Shown here piece after piece: positions 42,344 through 51,647 of a stretch of DNA of 64,000 nucleotides. The DNA comes from JBGPHT01 sp041484525 (GTDB lineage: Bacteria > Acidobacteriota > Terriglobia > Bryobacterales > Bryobacteraceae). The position numbers and the translations under genes are program-made. The stretch covers positions 1 through 64,000 of the forward strand of contig JBGPHT010000014.1 in the NCBI GenBank assembly GCA_041484525.1. The letters are read 5' to 3'. Within the stretch, counting starts at the first letter, position 1. Every line of letters starts with the position of its first letter. A model generated the notes under the pieces. That model was not told where the DNA came from. It saw only the letters and a program-made list of their open reading frames with translations, and made no database searches.

Positions 42344-42589
42344 GTTTTTCTCCGGGTTGCTGTTTTCGCTTCTCCTCTCGACGGAGGAGTGCAAGCCGAG
42401 CGGGCGAGCAACCTTGTTTTTCGACTCAAGAGTATCAGGCGGGAGGGTGGCTGCCGCTGTCTTCAGCTCTAAGTTGTTGCAGCGCGGGCGAAAAAATCTG
42501 GCGAACTCGCGTCACGGGTGTGGGCCTCCATTCTGTGCGTTTGAGAACATTCATCGAACAGAGTATGATCGTTCCAGATCTGCGTGTGT

Positions 42590-45139
42590 ATGGAAGACAG
42601 TGCCCGTCCCAAGGGCGGTACCGGCAGAATAACGCGGGGCCGGTTCGGAATTCGCATCTTGCGCGGCGGATGGCTAATCTTTCTGCTGTGGCGGACTGCG
42701 GTGCTTGCGGCGCAAACTTCTGCCGGTGTGACCGTCGAGGTTACAGCCCTCGATCGCGACGGCCAGGCGGTGGCGGCCGTCGAAGTTCAGCTTAAGGCAG
42801 GCGAGCGAGTAGTCTCGTCCGCGCTCACGGACTCCAAAGGTCGCGCGCAATTTGCCGCGGTGAGCCCTGGCGCCTACGAACTCTCGGCCTCCAAGAAAGG
42901 CTTCGAGACACTGCGCCGCGAGCTGCAACTGACGCCGGGAAACGCGGCCGCGATCGACCTGACGCTGATTCCGTCGCTCGTCCGGCACGATGCGGTGGAT
43001 GTGACCGCCGCGGCTGACTCCGTCCAACACAGCCCCTCTGCGGCAACGCAGATCCGACCGCAGATGGCGAAGGAGCTGCCGAACCGTCCGGCGACCGTGG
43101 CCGACGCTCTGCCGCTAACTCCGGGAGTAGTCCGCGAGCCCGGCGGCGCCCTGATGATTTCCGCCACCGCCGAGCATCGTAGCGCGCTGATCGTCAACTC
43201 CGCGGACGTGACCGACCCCGCGACCGGCCAGTTCGGACTGACCGTGCCGATCGATAGCGTCGACGTTCTGAACGTCTACCAAACGCCGTTCCTGGCGGAG
43301 TTCGGCCGGTTCACGGCGGGCCTGGTGTCCGTGGAGACGAAGCGCGGCGGCGACCAATGGAAGTGGGAATTGAATGATCCGCTGCCCGAATTCCGTATCC
43401 GAAGCTGGCGCCTGCGCGGTTTGAAGGATGCCACGCCGCGGCTGAACTTCGAAGGGCCGATTCTGCCGCGCAAGCTTTACATCTCGGAAGGATTCGAATA
43501 CGAGATCCACAAGACGGCCGTCTACACGCTGCCATTCCCGCACAACCAAAAGCGCGAGCAAGGTATCAACTCGTTCACGCAACTCGACTGGGTGGCGTCG
43601 GACAAGCAACTGGTGACCGCAACGCTGCACCTGGCGCCGCAGCGCATGGGCTTCGTCAATATGAACTTCTTCAATCCGGAGCCCACCACGCCCCAGGCCA
43701 GCACGCATAACTACACGGGAACCCTCGGCGAGCGGTTGACGCTGCATGGCGGCGTTTTCGAGAACACCTTTTCCGTGACGCGGTTCGATGCGGGGGTCTG
43801 GGGGCAGGGAGACGAGGACCTGACGATCACGCCAACCGGAAATCGCGGGAACTATTTCGCCCGGCAGAACCGGAACGCCTCGCGCACGAGCGGGATGTCG
43901 AGTTATGCCTTCGCCCCGCTGGCGCGCCGCGGTACCCACGAATTCAAGGCCGGGATGTACGTCGCGTCCAGTTCGGAAACCGGAGAAGTGGAGGAGCACC
44001 CGATCGAGATCCTGGATGCGATGGACCGCCGGATCGAGCACATCGGCTTTCTGCGTCCGCAGGAGTTCAAGATCTCCGACGTCGAGTTCGCGTTCTACGG
44101 CCAGGACCACTGGATCGTGTCGCCGCGCCTCGCGGTCGACGCCGGCATTCGGGCGGAGTCGCAGGAGATTTCGGGAATCTTCCGCGTGGCGCCGCGGCTC
44201 GGAGTAGCGTGGAACCCGTTTGCAAGCCAAGGGACTACAATCCGCGCCGGCTTCGGGTTTTTCTACGACCACGTGCCGCTGAACATCTACAACTTCAACC
44301 GCTACCCGGACCAGGTGATCACGACGTACGACACAGCCGGCGAAATCGCCTCCGGGCCGACGGTGTACCTGAATACGCTGGGGCAGGTGCGGGTGCGGCA
44401 CCCGTTCGTGTTTCAACATCCCATCGACGGCAACTTCTCGCCCCAGAGTACGACCTGGAGTTTTCAGGTGGAGCAGCCGCTCACGAATACCCTGAAACTT
44501 CGCGCCAGCTACATGCAAAACGTCGCCACCGGGCTGGTGATTGTCGATTCGGTGCCGCCGGAAGGGGAGACGACCACGGGTGCGTACCTCCTGTCCGGGA
44601 CGGGCGACTCGCGCTACCGCCAGTTCGAATTGACGGCGCGCGTGCGGCCCAATCCAAAACGCGAGCTGTTCTTTTCGTACGTGCACAGCCGCGGGCGCGG
44701 CGATTTGAACGACTTCAACAATTACCTGGGAACCTTCCCCGTGCCCGTGATCCGCGTGAACCGCTACGGCAATCTGGCCGCCGATTTGCCGAACCGTTTC
44801 CTGGCGTGGGGCGTGGTGCAGTTGCCGCGTAAATTCCAGATAGCGCCGGTAGTGGAATACCGCAGCGGGTTCCCATACACGCGGCTGGACGCGTCCCAGC
44901 ACTACGTCGGAACGCCGAACGAACATCGCTATCCGCACTTCCTTTCGTTGGACGCCCGGTTTTCGAAGGACGTCCAGGTGAACCCGAAGTACGCCGTACG
45001 GCTTTCGGTGAGCAGCTTCAATCTGACGAACCACTTCAACCCTGAGGCGGTCCACCGCAACATCGACGACCCGGCCTGCGGATACTTCTTCGGGCACCGG
45101 GGCAGAAGGTTCACGGCGGATTTTGACGTGTTGTTCTGA
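42590..45139 (+). CDS. Oar-like TonB-dependent outer-membrane receptor with carboxypeptidase-regulatory domain
   Basis: An 849-residue protein from ATG 42590 (GTG 42584 also possible). A membrane segment (GGWLIFLLWRTAVLAAQ) serves as signal peptide. A CarboxypepD_reg/Cna-B-like beta sandwich follows (about 45-125, VTVEVTALDRDGQAVAAVEV), then a plug-like region and a long beta-barrel ending in Phe (FTADFDVLF), the standard outer-membrane C-terminal signal. Such Oar-like proteins are abundant in Acidobacteria and take up or bind large substrates. No classical TonB box is evident. It is convergent with the coiled-coil operon, 18 bp away. Confidence 0.82.
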   Translation: MEDSARPKGGTGRITRGRFGIRILRGGWLIFLLWRTAVLAAQTSAGVTVEVTALDRDGQAVAAVEVQLKAGERVVSSALTDSKGRAQFAAVSPGAYELSASKKGFETLRRELQLTPGNAAAIDLTLIPSLVRHDAVDVTAAADSVQHSPSAATQIRPQMAKELPNRPATVADALPLTPGVVREPGGALMISATAEHRSALIVNSADVTDPATGQFGLTVPIDSVDVLNVYQTPFLAEFGRFTAGLVSVETKRGGDQWKWELNDPLPEFRIRSWRLRGLKDATPRLNFEGPILPRKLYISEGFEYEIHKTAVYTLPFPHNQKREQGINSFTQLDWVASDKQLVTATLHLAPQRMGFVNMNFFNPEPTTPQASTHNYTGTLGERLTLHGGVFENTFSVTRFDAGVWGQGDEDLTITPTGNRGNYFARQNRNASRTSGMSSYAFAPLARRGTHEFKAGMYVASSSETGEVEEHPIEILDAMDRRIEHIGFLRPQEFKISDVEFAFYGQDHWIVSPRLAVDAGIRAESQEISGIFRVAPRLGVAWNPFASQGTTIRAGFGFFYDHVPLNIYNFNRYPDQVITTYDTAGEIASGPTVYLNTLGQVRVRHPFVFQHPIDGNFSPQSTTWSFQVEQPLTNTLKLRASYMQNVATGLVIVDSVPPEGETTTGAYLLSGTGDSRYRQFELTARVRPNPKRELFFSYVHSRGRGDLNDFNNYLGTFPVPVIRVNRYGNLAADLPNRFLAWGVVQLPRKFQIAPVVEYRSGFPYTRLDASQHYVGTPNEHRYPHFLSLDARFSKDVQVNPKYAVRLSVSSFNLTNHFNPEAVHRNIDDPACGYFFGHRGRRFTADFDVLF

Positions 45140-45157
45140 GCCCCTGCCCGCCAGCCT

Positions 45158-46057
45158 CTACAGTCCGTTCACCGGCATCGGAGTTGGATAGGCCCGCAAC
45201 CTTGCCAGGCCATCCACGAGCTGTTCGAGTTCCGTCTCGCGCTGCGAGTAGGCGGAACACATGGAACGAACGGCGTCGGCTTGCCTGTCGAGCCGCTCCA
45301 CCAGAGCGTCCACCCGCGAAGAGAAGTTCGAGAGCGTGGATTTTACCGCGGCGATATCCTCTTGCTGAATGCCCAGCTCCTTGCAGAGACCGTCCATGCG
45401 CTCGGAGGCCGCTTTCGAGAACTCCCTGGTCTCGCCGCGCAGAGCTGCCAATTCGGCTGCCTGCCGCGCATCGGATTCTTTCAACGATGCGGTGGTCGCG
45501 TCGATCCGTTGCGACACCGCCGCCGAAAGCTCCACCGCTTCACCGCGGACAAGGGCGAACTCGGCCGCTTGGCGAACGTCGGATTCTTCCAATGCAGTCG
45601 AAAGATCCCGGGCGTCCGTACGCAGACCTTCCAGCTCCACAGCCTGGCGGGCGTCGAATTCCTGCAATGAAGCAGCCGCTGCGGCGAGCTGTTGACACTT
45701 CTCCTGCACCGCCTGGTTGATCGACCGCTGCTCGGACACAAAGGCGGCCAGATCCTGGAAGCTGCCTTGCAGCGCATCCAGCCGCCGGTCGACCGAATCC
45801 CCAACCTTCCGGGTCTCGGTGGCGATGTGATTCTCCAGCTCCTTCATCGCCACGACTAATCCCCGGGCGATGCCATAGGCGATCTTGTCTACCAGCGGCG
45901 CCAGCACAAAGTCGTGCCCGGGTTCGACCGCACCGCCCGGCGCTTTCTCGATCGCGACAGCCGCCTGTCTGTGGTCCAATTTCTGCAGGCGCAATATTTC
46001 CTCTCCGGGCCTGGGCTCGGCCACGATCTCAGTTCCGTTGGTTCCGTTGATTCCCAT
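45158..46057 (-). CDS. Coiled-coil protein with internal 30-40-residue repeats
   Basis: A 299-residue protein, last gene of the minus-strand operon. The first 75 residues are not repetitive. From about 80 to 290 it is mostly helical coiled coil. Three repeats are visible around LQEFDARQAVELEGL, LEESDVRQAAEFALV and LKESDARQAAELAAL, each followed by a Thr/Ser-Lys/Ala segment and, in the last two, by ASERMDG-type or SQRIDATT endings. No signal or membrane segment is seen. The repeats are also similar at DNA level, suggesting recent expansion. A scaffold or filament partner for the ParA-type ATPase upstream is one possibility. Confidence 0.7.
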   Translation of the reverse strand: MGINGTNGTEIVAEPRPGEEILRLQKLDHRQAAVAIEKAPGGAVEPGHDFVLAPLVDKIAYGIARGLVVAMKELENHIATETRKVGDSVDRRLDALQGSFQDLAAFVSEQRSINQAVQEKCQQLAAAAASLQEFDARQAVELEGLRTDARDLSTALEESDVRQAAEFALVRGEAVELSAAVSQRIDATTASLKESDARQAAELAALRGETREFSKAASERMDGLCKELGIQQEDIAAVKSTLSNFSSRVDALVERLDRQADAVRSMCSAYSQRETELEQLVDGLARLRAYPTPMPVNGL

Positions 46058-46079
46058 GTCTATCCTCTCTTGTGTCTCG

Positions 46080-47642
46080 TCACACCAAAAACTGCTCTGC
46101 CAGCTCGACGTTGCCGCGCAGTGCGGCCTGCCAGGCGGCGTGCGCCTCTTCGTGTTTCCCCAAAGTCAGGAGCGCATGGCCGAGGTTGAATTGCGCCTGC
46201 GGAAACTCGGGGCGAAGCGCGAGGGCCTGCCGATAGTGACGGACCGCGTCGGCCGCGCGGCCCCTCTTCTGCTGCAGCAGCCCCATGTTGTATAGCAGAT
46301 CGCTCGTCGGTTCCCCCAACTCCAGCAGTTGCTTATGCAGCGTCAATGCATGGTCGTAGTGTTGCTGCTCCAAAGCGATCGCCGCCAAAGAGCGCAATGC
46401 CTCCGGGGATCTCGGAACCAGCGCGAGGACCTGGCGGAAAGTTTCTTTCGCCGCTTCGAGATTCCGCATCTTCCAGTGGGCGATGCCGATGTTCAGCAAA
46501 GCATCGGGGCACTTTTTGGGGAAGTTGAGAGCCGCCTGGAACGCCGCGATGGACGCAGCGAAATCGCCGAGCTGCAGCCGCATGAAGCCCAGCCGAAACC
46601 AGGCGTCCTGTGCTTCCGGATGATGTTCGACCAGCCTGGAATACAGCTCCTCTGCCTGGCCGAACTGCTGGCGGCTTTCGCACAACAGGGACAGGTTCCA
46701 GAACGCGTTCCTCAGGGTCGGGTCCAGCGCCAGCGCCTTTTCGTAGGCCGCCCGCGCCGGCTCCCACTGCTCGAGCTCATGCAGCGCCGCGCCCAGACTC
46801 AGATGGGCTTCCGGCGATTTCGGTTCCAGGGAAGCCGCCCGGGAAAACGCATCGGCGGCCTCCCGATAGCGGCCCAGCTTTTGGAGTGCGACTCCATAAT
46901 TGAACCAGCCTGCAAAGTGGTTGGCATGTTTTTCGAGAAGAGCGGTGCAGAAGCCGGCGGCAGCATCGAAATCACGATTCGCAAACGCCGCCAGCGCCAG
47001 GCACTCGTGCGCCAACGCCGATTCGGGCTCGACCTCGAGCAGCCGGCGGCCGCATTGCATGAGCTGCCCATAGTCACCCTGAGCCACCGCCAGGGCAATC
47101 GTGTTGGCGAGCAGTTCCTCCGAATGCGGATCTCTCGCCAAAAGCTTCTGGTACAATTCCAAAGCCTCGCGGTCGAGGTTCAGCATCTGCAGCGCCACCG
47201 CCTTGCCGCGGAGAGCAGCTTCGCGAAACGGCTGGCGTTCCAGACAACGCTCAAAAGCGTTCAAAGCTTCTTGCGGGCGATCGAGGCGGAGCTGCGATAT
47301 TCCCAAACCCAGGTGCGCTCCGGCCCGGCGCGGGTCCATTTCGATCGCCTTCTGAAATGACGCCGCAGCCTCTTCCCACGCGCCTAGCTTTTCGAGACAA
47401 ACGGCGCGGTTGTAATGCGACGTCGAATTGTCGCGATCCATCCGCAGAACATCTTCATAGGTGCTCGCCGCCGCCCGGAACTGCCGCAACTCGAATTGCA
47501 GATTGCCGATGGCGCAGTGCAACTTCGGCGAATGATGACCGGTGTCCCGCGCCTGGCAGAGTGCCTCCAGCGCTTCTTGCGTCTTGCCGGCAATCTGCAG
47601 CGAAGCCGCGCTCACCATCGATTCCGCCAGCGATAGGCTCAT
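46080..47642 (-). CDS. TPR-repeat protein
   Basis: A 520-residue protein made of about 14 tetratricopeptide repeats, for instance CLEKLGAWEEAAASFQKAIEMDPRRA and similar units spaced by 34 residues through nearly the whole length. There is no signal peptide or membrane helix, so it is a cytoplasmic scaffold. Its ATG overlaps the preceding stop (ATGA) and it precedes the coiled-coil gene by 22 nt, so it belongs to the five-gene operon with the TonB-C-terminal/TPR protein and the ParA ATPase. The binding partner is unknown. Confidence 0.87.
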   Translation of the reverse strand: MSLSLAESMVSAASLQIAGKTQEALEALCQARDTGHHSPKLHCAIGNLQFELRQFRAAASTYEDVLRMDRDNSTSHYNRAVCLEKLGAWEEAAASFQKAIEMDPRRAGAHLGLGISQLRLDRPQEALNAFERCLERQPFREAALRGKAVALQMLNLDREALELYQKLLARDPHSEELLANTIALAVAQGDYGQLMQCGRRLLEVEPESALAHECLALAAFANRDFDAAAGFCTALLEKHANHFAGWFNYGVALQKLGRYREAADAFSRAASLEPKSPEAHLSLGAALHELEQWEPARAAYEKALALDPTLRNAFWNLSLLCESRQQFGQAEELYSRLVEHHPEAQDAWFRLGFMRLQLGDFAASIAAFQAALNFPKKCPDALLNIGIAHWKMRNLEAAKETFRQVLALVPRSPEALRSLAAIALEQQHYDHALTLHKQLLELGEPTSDLLYNMGLLQQKRGRAADAVRHYRQALALRPEFPQAQFNLGHALLTLGKHEEAHAAWQAALRGNVELAEQFLV

Positions 47643-48211
47643 TCACCTTCCCCTTTCCCGCGCTCCCGATCGGCCACGGCCCTCGGATCCCATCCCAGAG
47701 GTGCGAGGTCGCTCTGCGGAAGCTCCCGCCGAACGTCCGGCGGACGCGGAGCGCACGCGCCGCTCAGTGCATCGACCCGACCGGCCGGACGGGCATCGGC
47801 GTACAGAAAATCGGGCGCCGGCGGCCTGTCGCGATGTTCGATGGATAGACCGCTCCAGCTCGGAAGCAAGGGAGCCAGTTCCGGCTGAAGCCACATGACC
47901 GGGTGAATGGGCCACATCGTCGCCTCGATGGGCTGCGGCTCCGCTATCACGAAGGGTGCCGCCGCCGGTTGTTCGGCGGACTCATCGCCAGGCATGCCGT
48001 TCGAGGAACGCTTGCGTGCACCACTTCTCGCCTGAAGGGCCTGCGGCCCCGCCATCGCGACAAGCGTCGGCGGTTGTACAGCGGGCTCATGGCCGGACTT
48101 CCCGTTTGAAGGACGCCCATTCGCGCCGTTCCTCTTGGCGGCGCGATGCGTCCCGTTCGGCTGCTCGGGCAGCGTAGTCGTGCTTGCGGCCGCGCGATCG
48201 TTTGCGCTCAT
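47639..48211 (-). CDS. Low-complexity protein of unknown function
   Basis: A 190-residue protein starting MSANDRAAAS; its ATG overlaps the parA stop and its stop overlaps the TPR start, both by ATGA. It is rich in Pro, Ala, Arg and Gly and probably disordered. A Trp/Pro patch (MWPIHPVMWLQPELAPLLPSW at about 117-137) might be a short interaction motif. I recognise no domain. Its fixed place between the ParA-like ATPase and the TPR scaffold suggests an adaptor. Coding status rests on the two exact overlaps and GC-rich third positions. Confidence 0.6.
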   Translation of the reverse strand: MSANDRAAASTTTLPEQPNGTHRAAKRNGANGRPSNGKSGHEPAVQPPTLVAMAGPQALQARSGARKRSSNGMPGDESAEQPAAAPFVIAEPQPIEATMWPIHPVMWLQPELAPLLPSWSGLSIEHRDRPPAPDFLYADARPAGRVDALSGACAPRPPDVRRELPQSDLAPLGWDPRAVADRERGKGEGE

Positions 48212-48939
48212 ACGCGGAGGCTCCTTCTCACCGCGATCGCCAACGAAGTGATGTCGTAGTGGGCGGGACTCTGCGGCGCATAATCCCCGATCCACTGCCC
48301 GGCCCCGAAGGCCTCGACAAATGCCGTGCGCTGGTGGACGGCCGGCGCCAGCGATTCGCCGAAGGAGCGTAACTGCTCATCGATCTGCCGGCCGGCGTCG
48401 GTTCGGCGGTCGATTTTCGAAGGCACGATCAGACACTTGGGACCTCTGCCGCGCCGCTTCGTGCGCGCCTGCTGGATGAGATCTACGATCGCCCGCGTGG
48501 CCACCAGATCGATCCCACTAGCCGTCACCGGAACCAGCACCAGATCGGCGACTCTTCCCGCGGCTTGCGCCGCCGCTCCCACATGCGCGGGCGCGTCCAG
48601 CACGACGTACCGCTCGCCTCGCGCCGCAACCGCCCGCACCAGCCGTTCTCCGTCTTCTTCATTCTCGAGCGGCATGAATTCACCGCGAATCGGCAGGCGG
48701 CCGTGTTTCAACCAATGGTTAGCCGTCCCCTGCGAGTCGTTGTCCAGCAGGAGGACCGAATCGCCGCTGCTGGCGAGCTCGCACGCCAGATTGACGGCGA
48801 TGGTGGACTTTCCGCAGCCCCCTTTCAGGTTGACGATGGCGATGATGACGGCCGTGTCGCGCGGCGTGTACCGGGCGGCGCCGAATAGGAACCGGGTGAG
48901 AGGGCCGCGAGTTTCCGGGACTTCAAGTGGGAAGGTCAC
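48208..48939 (-). CDS. ParA/MinD-family ATPase
   Basis: A 243-residue protein from GTG 48939, directly after the upstream stop. The deviant Walker A KGGCGKST (with signature Lys) lies at about 38-45. DNDSQGTANHW provides the switch I region and VVLDAPAHVG the Walker B. VPVTASGIDLVATRAIVDLI is typical of ParA-like orphan ATPases that position cell-surface or cytoskeletal complexes. No ParB or centromere-like repeats are near. The operon with TPR, coiled-coil and TonB-like proteins suggests intracellular positioning of an envelope machine rather than plasmid partition. Confidence 0.88.
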   Translation of the reverse strand: MTFPLEVPETRGPLTRFLFGAARYTPRDTAVIIAIVNLKGGCGKSTIAVNLACELASSGDSVLLLDNDSQGTANHWLKHGRLPIRGEFMPLENEEDGERLVRAVAARGERYVVLDAPAHVGAAAQAAGRVADLVLVPVTASGIDLVATRAIVDLIQQARTKRRGRGPKCLIVPSKIDRRTDAGRQIDEQLRSFGESLAPAVHQRTAFVEAFGAGQWIGDYAPQSPAHYDITSLAIAVRRSLRV

Positions 48940-50862
48940 TTAGTTTCGGCCTCCGAACACCATCGAGATCATGGTCTTGACCTCGATCGGCTTGTCGTTG
49001 AGCGTCGCCGGTTTGTATTTCCATTTCAGTACGGCATTCTTGGCAGCCATCGCGAGAATGGCATCCCCACTTTGGACTTTCACGTTTTTGACCGCGCCCG
49101 ATTCGTCAATTGTGGCTTCCAGTTTGACGACACCGGAGATGCCGCGCAGACGCGCCAGCTCAGGCATGGTGGGAAGAATCCGACTGATGAGCTGTGCATC
49201 CCGAAGCTGGCCGCCGGGACGCAGCGGTGCCGGCGCCGCGACGGGTGGCGGACTGGTTTTCTGCGGCGCCGGCGCAGGAGGTTCGGGAGCATTGACCGGC
49301 TTCAACAAGCCGGCCGGCAGACTGGCTGTTTGCGGTTCGGAAATGATGGCAACGTTCTGCTGCGGCAGTGGGAGCAGCGACGCCTGAGTCTGCGCGCGGG
49401 CGGAATTTGCCAGGGGCGGCGGTGTGAAAGGCCGCAGAGGCGTGGCTGCGGGCACTTCGGGCGTGGGCTTGTTCTTGTCGGATCTAGTGGGAGCCGTGGG
49501 CTGCCCCGTTGACGCCGGTTGAGGCGCCGGACGCTGTGGCGCCGCGGCCGCCGGTGCCGTAACGGAAGGCTGAGCGTCGATGGCTGCCGGAAGTTGCTTG
49601 CCGACTTGCGCCGGGACGGGCCGTGACGCGGGAGCCGCACTCCGCGAGAATTTCCAGGCGGCGGCACTCGCCGAGACCAGCAGAAGTGACGCCGCCCCTG
49701 CCATCGCGGCCCGGCGGACACGCGAGGCAGGCGCCGCGCGATCCACTTCGGAAAACTGTGCCGCGGGTTGTGCTGCGAGCATGGAAACGGCCGGCCGCAC
49801 GGAGATGGGCGCGCTCGCTGCGACCTCCGCGGCATCCGCGTCTCCCAACGGGGCTGCGGCCGGGGAGCCCTCTTGATCGAGGCCGCTTTGCGCGGCGGCC
49901 AGGTCCCGCTCCAGGATGGGATCGCCGGGAAACAGCGACAGCAGGTTGCGAAGCAGATCGGCTGCCTGGACATACTGATGCTGCTGCATCAGCCGGAGCG
50001 CCTTCTCCCGGCCGCGCTCGTAGAAATGCTCCTCCTCGCGGGCGGCGCGCGCCTCCCGCACCGTATCGAGCAACACTCTGGCCTCGGGACGATCCTGCGC
50101 CGCGAGTTGGATCAGGATGCGCTCGGCCTCCTGCAACTGGCGCCTGCCGAAAAGCAGTTGCGCCGTCCGCAACTCTTCCCGGTACTTCTTACCGGACTCG
50201 ATCTCTTCGAGCAACGCGTCGAGCGCGGGTTCGTCCTCGAACGATTCGAGACCCGTCTGGAGGATCAGTTCCGCCTGCTCCGTGTCCCCGTCGGCCAGGC
50301 ACTGCCGAACCTCGGTGACGATGTTTTCACACTCCGAGCGCCGGCGGCCGGTCCGGACTTCTTCGAGAAGAGGCTGCAACTCGGGGGCGCCGGGAAACTC
50401 CGCCTGGGCGGCTTGAATCAACGTGAGAGCCTGCGCCCAGGCTCGCGCGGCGATCTTTTGCGAGATCATCTCCAGCCGGCGCGCCAGCTTTTTCTGCCGG
50501 TCCTGCTGTCGTACACGATCGCGAAACCGCTCGGCCGCCCCCTGCAATTCATCCGATTCGGGGCACGACTCCAAGGCTTCTTCGAGCACCGTCACCGCCA
50601 CCTGCCACTGCTGCAGTTGCTCCAACTCGGCCACGCGGCTCAACGCACCCTGAATGAAGCGGCGCTTCTCCCAGCGCGGAAGCATCTCTTCGATTTCCGC
50701 CAGGCGCGCGATGAGCGTGTCGTGATCCGGCACCTCGGTCAGCTTTTCCTTGAGGAATGCCACCGCGAGATCGGGGCGGTCCTGATCGAGCAGCCACTGC
50801 ACTTCGTCGAGCGCCGCCCGCACAACGCCGGCGGCTTGGAACGACCGCCGCTCCGCCTCCAC
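48940..50862 (-). CDS. TPR protein with TonB-like C-terminus; 5' end probably truncated
   Basis: 640 residues from GTG 50862. The N-terminal 330 residues are helical repeats (TPR-like). A membrane helix (AAMAGAASLLLVSASAAAWKF) lies near 385-405. A Pro/Ala-rich spacer follows, and a TonB C-terminal domain (LRGISGVVKLEATID, VKVQSGDAILAMAAKNAVLKWKYKP) fills the last 90 residues. The frame stays protein-like about 90 nt upstream of the GTG (FDKALEGLDTAVAAY) until a TAA at about 50955, with no start between. The original N-terminus, often a kinase domain in related proteins, appears lost or frameshifted. It heads the five-gene minus-strand operon. Confidence 0.78.
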   Translation of the reverse strand: MEAERRSFQAAGVVRAALDEVQWLLDQDRPDLAVAFLKEKLTEVPDHDTLIARLAEIEEMLPRWEKRRFIQGALSRVAELEQLQQWQVAVTVLEEALESCPESDELQGAAERFRDRVRQQDRQKKLARRLEMISQKIAARAWAQALTLIQAAQAEFPGAPELQPLLEEVRTGRRRSECENIVTEVRQCLADGDTEQAELILQTGLESFEDEPALDALLEEIESGKKYREELRTAQLLFGRRQLQEAERILIQLAAQDRPEARVLLDTVREARAAREEEHFYERGREKALRLMQQHQYVQAADLLRNLLSLFPGDPILERDLAAAQSGLDQEGSPAAAPLGDADAAEVAASAPISVRPAVSMLAAQPAAQFSEVDRAAPASRVRRAAMAGAASLLLVSASAAAWKFSRSAAPASRPVPAQVGKQLPAAIDAQPSVTAPAAAAPQRPAPQPASTGQPTAPTRSDKNKPTPEVPAATPLRPFTPPPLANSARAQTQASLLPLPQQNVAIISEPQTASLPAGLLKPVNAPEPPAPAPQKTSPPPVAAPAPLRPGGQLRDAQLISRILPTMPELARLRGISGVVKLEATIDESGAVKNVKVQSGDAILAMAAKNAVLKWKYKPATLNDKPIEVKTMISMVFGGRN

Positions 50863-51647
50863 TTCCCGCCGACGCGACAGGATGGCCGGTTCAGCGGGAT
50901 ATGCGGCGACCGCTGTATCCAGGCCCTCGAGGGCTTTGTCGAACTGTGACGTTACTTAGTCATCTCCCCTCGTGCGCGTTTTTCGAAGGTCTTCGCTCAG
51001 AAAAACCCACCTTTACCACAGGCTGCTAGGAGAAAACTGAACAGGACCGGGTTTTTCCACAAGTTTGTGTCAGTGTGAAATGTGAGGATTCGGGAATTTC
51101 CCGTGTTCAAAGACTGTGAATAAAACGAGTGCGGCGGTGTATGTTGTCTCAGGTTAACAGTCCCGCTATCGGAAAAACCCTGTCCGGAGTTTCCCGGCGG
51201 AGGGCATCCGCTCTGCAACATCCGCGAAACTCTGACCGCGCACTAGGAACGCGATCCCGGCCGGCGCCTGATTTGGCTGAGCCCAGGAGATCGCGGCGTG
51301 CGGACCGTTCACAATGAATTCTCGGACCGGGCGGCCCTGCTCCAATCGCGCCTTGAGAACCCTGATCGACCGCACCCCTCTCGTCAAGTGAGTACCCATG
51401 CCGACGCAAACAACTCATGCGAAGCCCATAAGGATGCCTCGGGCGCCCACCCGCTCGACGCGGTGTCGCAGACAACCTTCTGGTCGATTTCCGAACTGTA
51501 TCGTTATATCTCCACATTCGAGTGATAACTCAGAGAGGGCGGCCTCCGCCCGAAGTCTCAGGTAAGGGTGCGCTGCAGAAGTTCCTGCGTCAGCGCCATA
51601 GATGCTAGAATACGCCAGAACGTTATGAATACATTGAGAGGAACCAT
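50863..51647. other. 785-bp divergent intergenic region with palindromes and DnaA-box-like sites
   Basis: The first 90 bp are residual coding sequence of the TPR/TonB gene. The part 50960-51180 is AT-richer than the window. It contains the 13-nt palindrome CGGGAATTTCCCG (51091-51103), a perfect inverted repeat GGGTTTTTCC (51049-51058)/GGAAAAACCC (51171-51180), a further GAAAAACCC at 51000-51008, and two TTWTNCACA matches (TTTTCCACA at 51053-51061, and TGTGAATAA at 51115-51123 on the minus strand). TAGAAT at 51606-51611 is a candidate -10 for gmd. A weak minus-strand ORF lies at 51166-51399. No RNA gene was recognised. Confidence 0.5.
51166..51399 (-). CDS. Doubtful 77-codon ORF
   Basis: An open frame starting ATG 51399 with third positions biased to G/C, encoding VLKARLEQGRPVREFIVNG and a later LVRGQSFADVAERMPS. 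No family is recognised and no ribosome binding site is clear. It may be a fragment of a lost gene in the rearranged spacer. Confidence 0.2.
   Translation of the reverse strand: MGTHLTRGVRSIRVLKARLEQGRPVREFIVNGPHAAISWAQPNQAPAGIAFLVRGQSFADVAERMPSAGKLRTGFFR

Noticed and set aside
43115..45097. 660-codon minus-strand frame opposite the Oar-like receptor
   Set aside because: Shadow; the plus-strand product has a signal peptide, regulatory domain and C-terminal Phe.
51000..51180. Chromosomal replication origin
   Set aside because: Only two good DnaA-box matches, and no dnaA, dnaN, gidA or parB beside it.
51149..51517. 122-codon minus-strand frame overlapping the weak ORF at 51166-51399
   Set aside because: Arg/Gly-rich translation without motifs; the other frame is at least as plausible, and neither is convincing.
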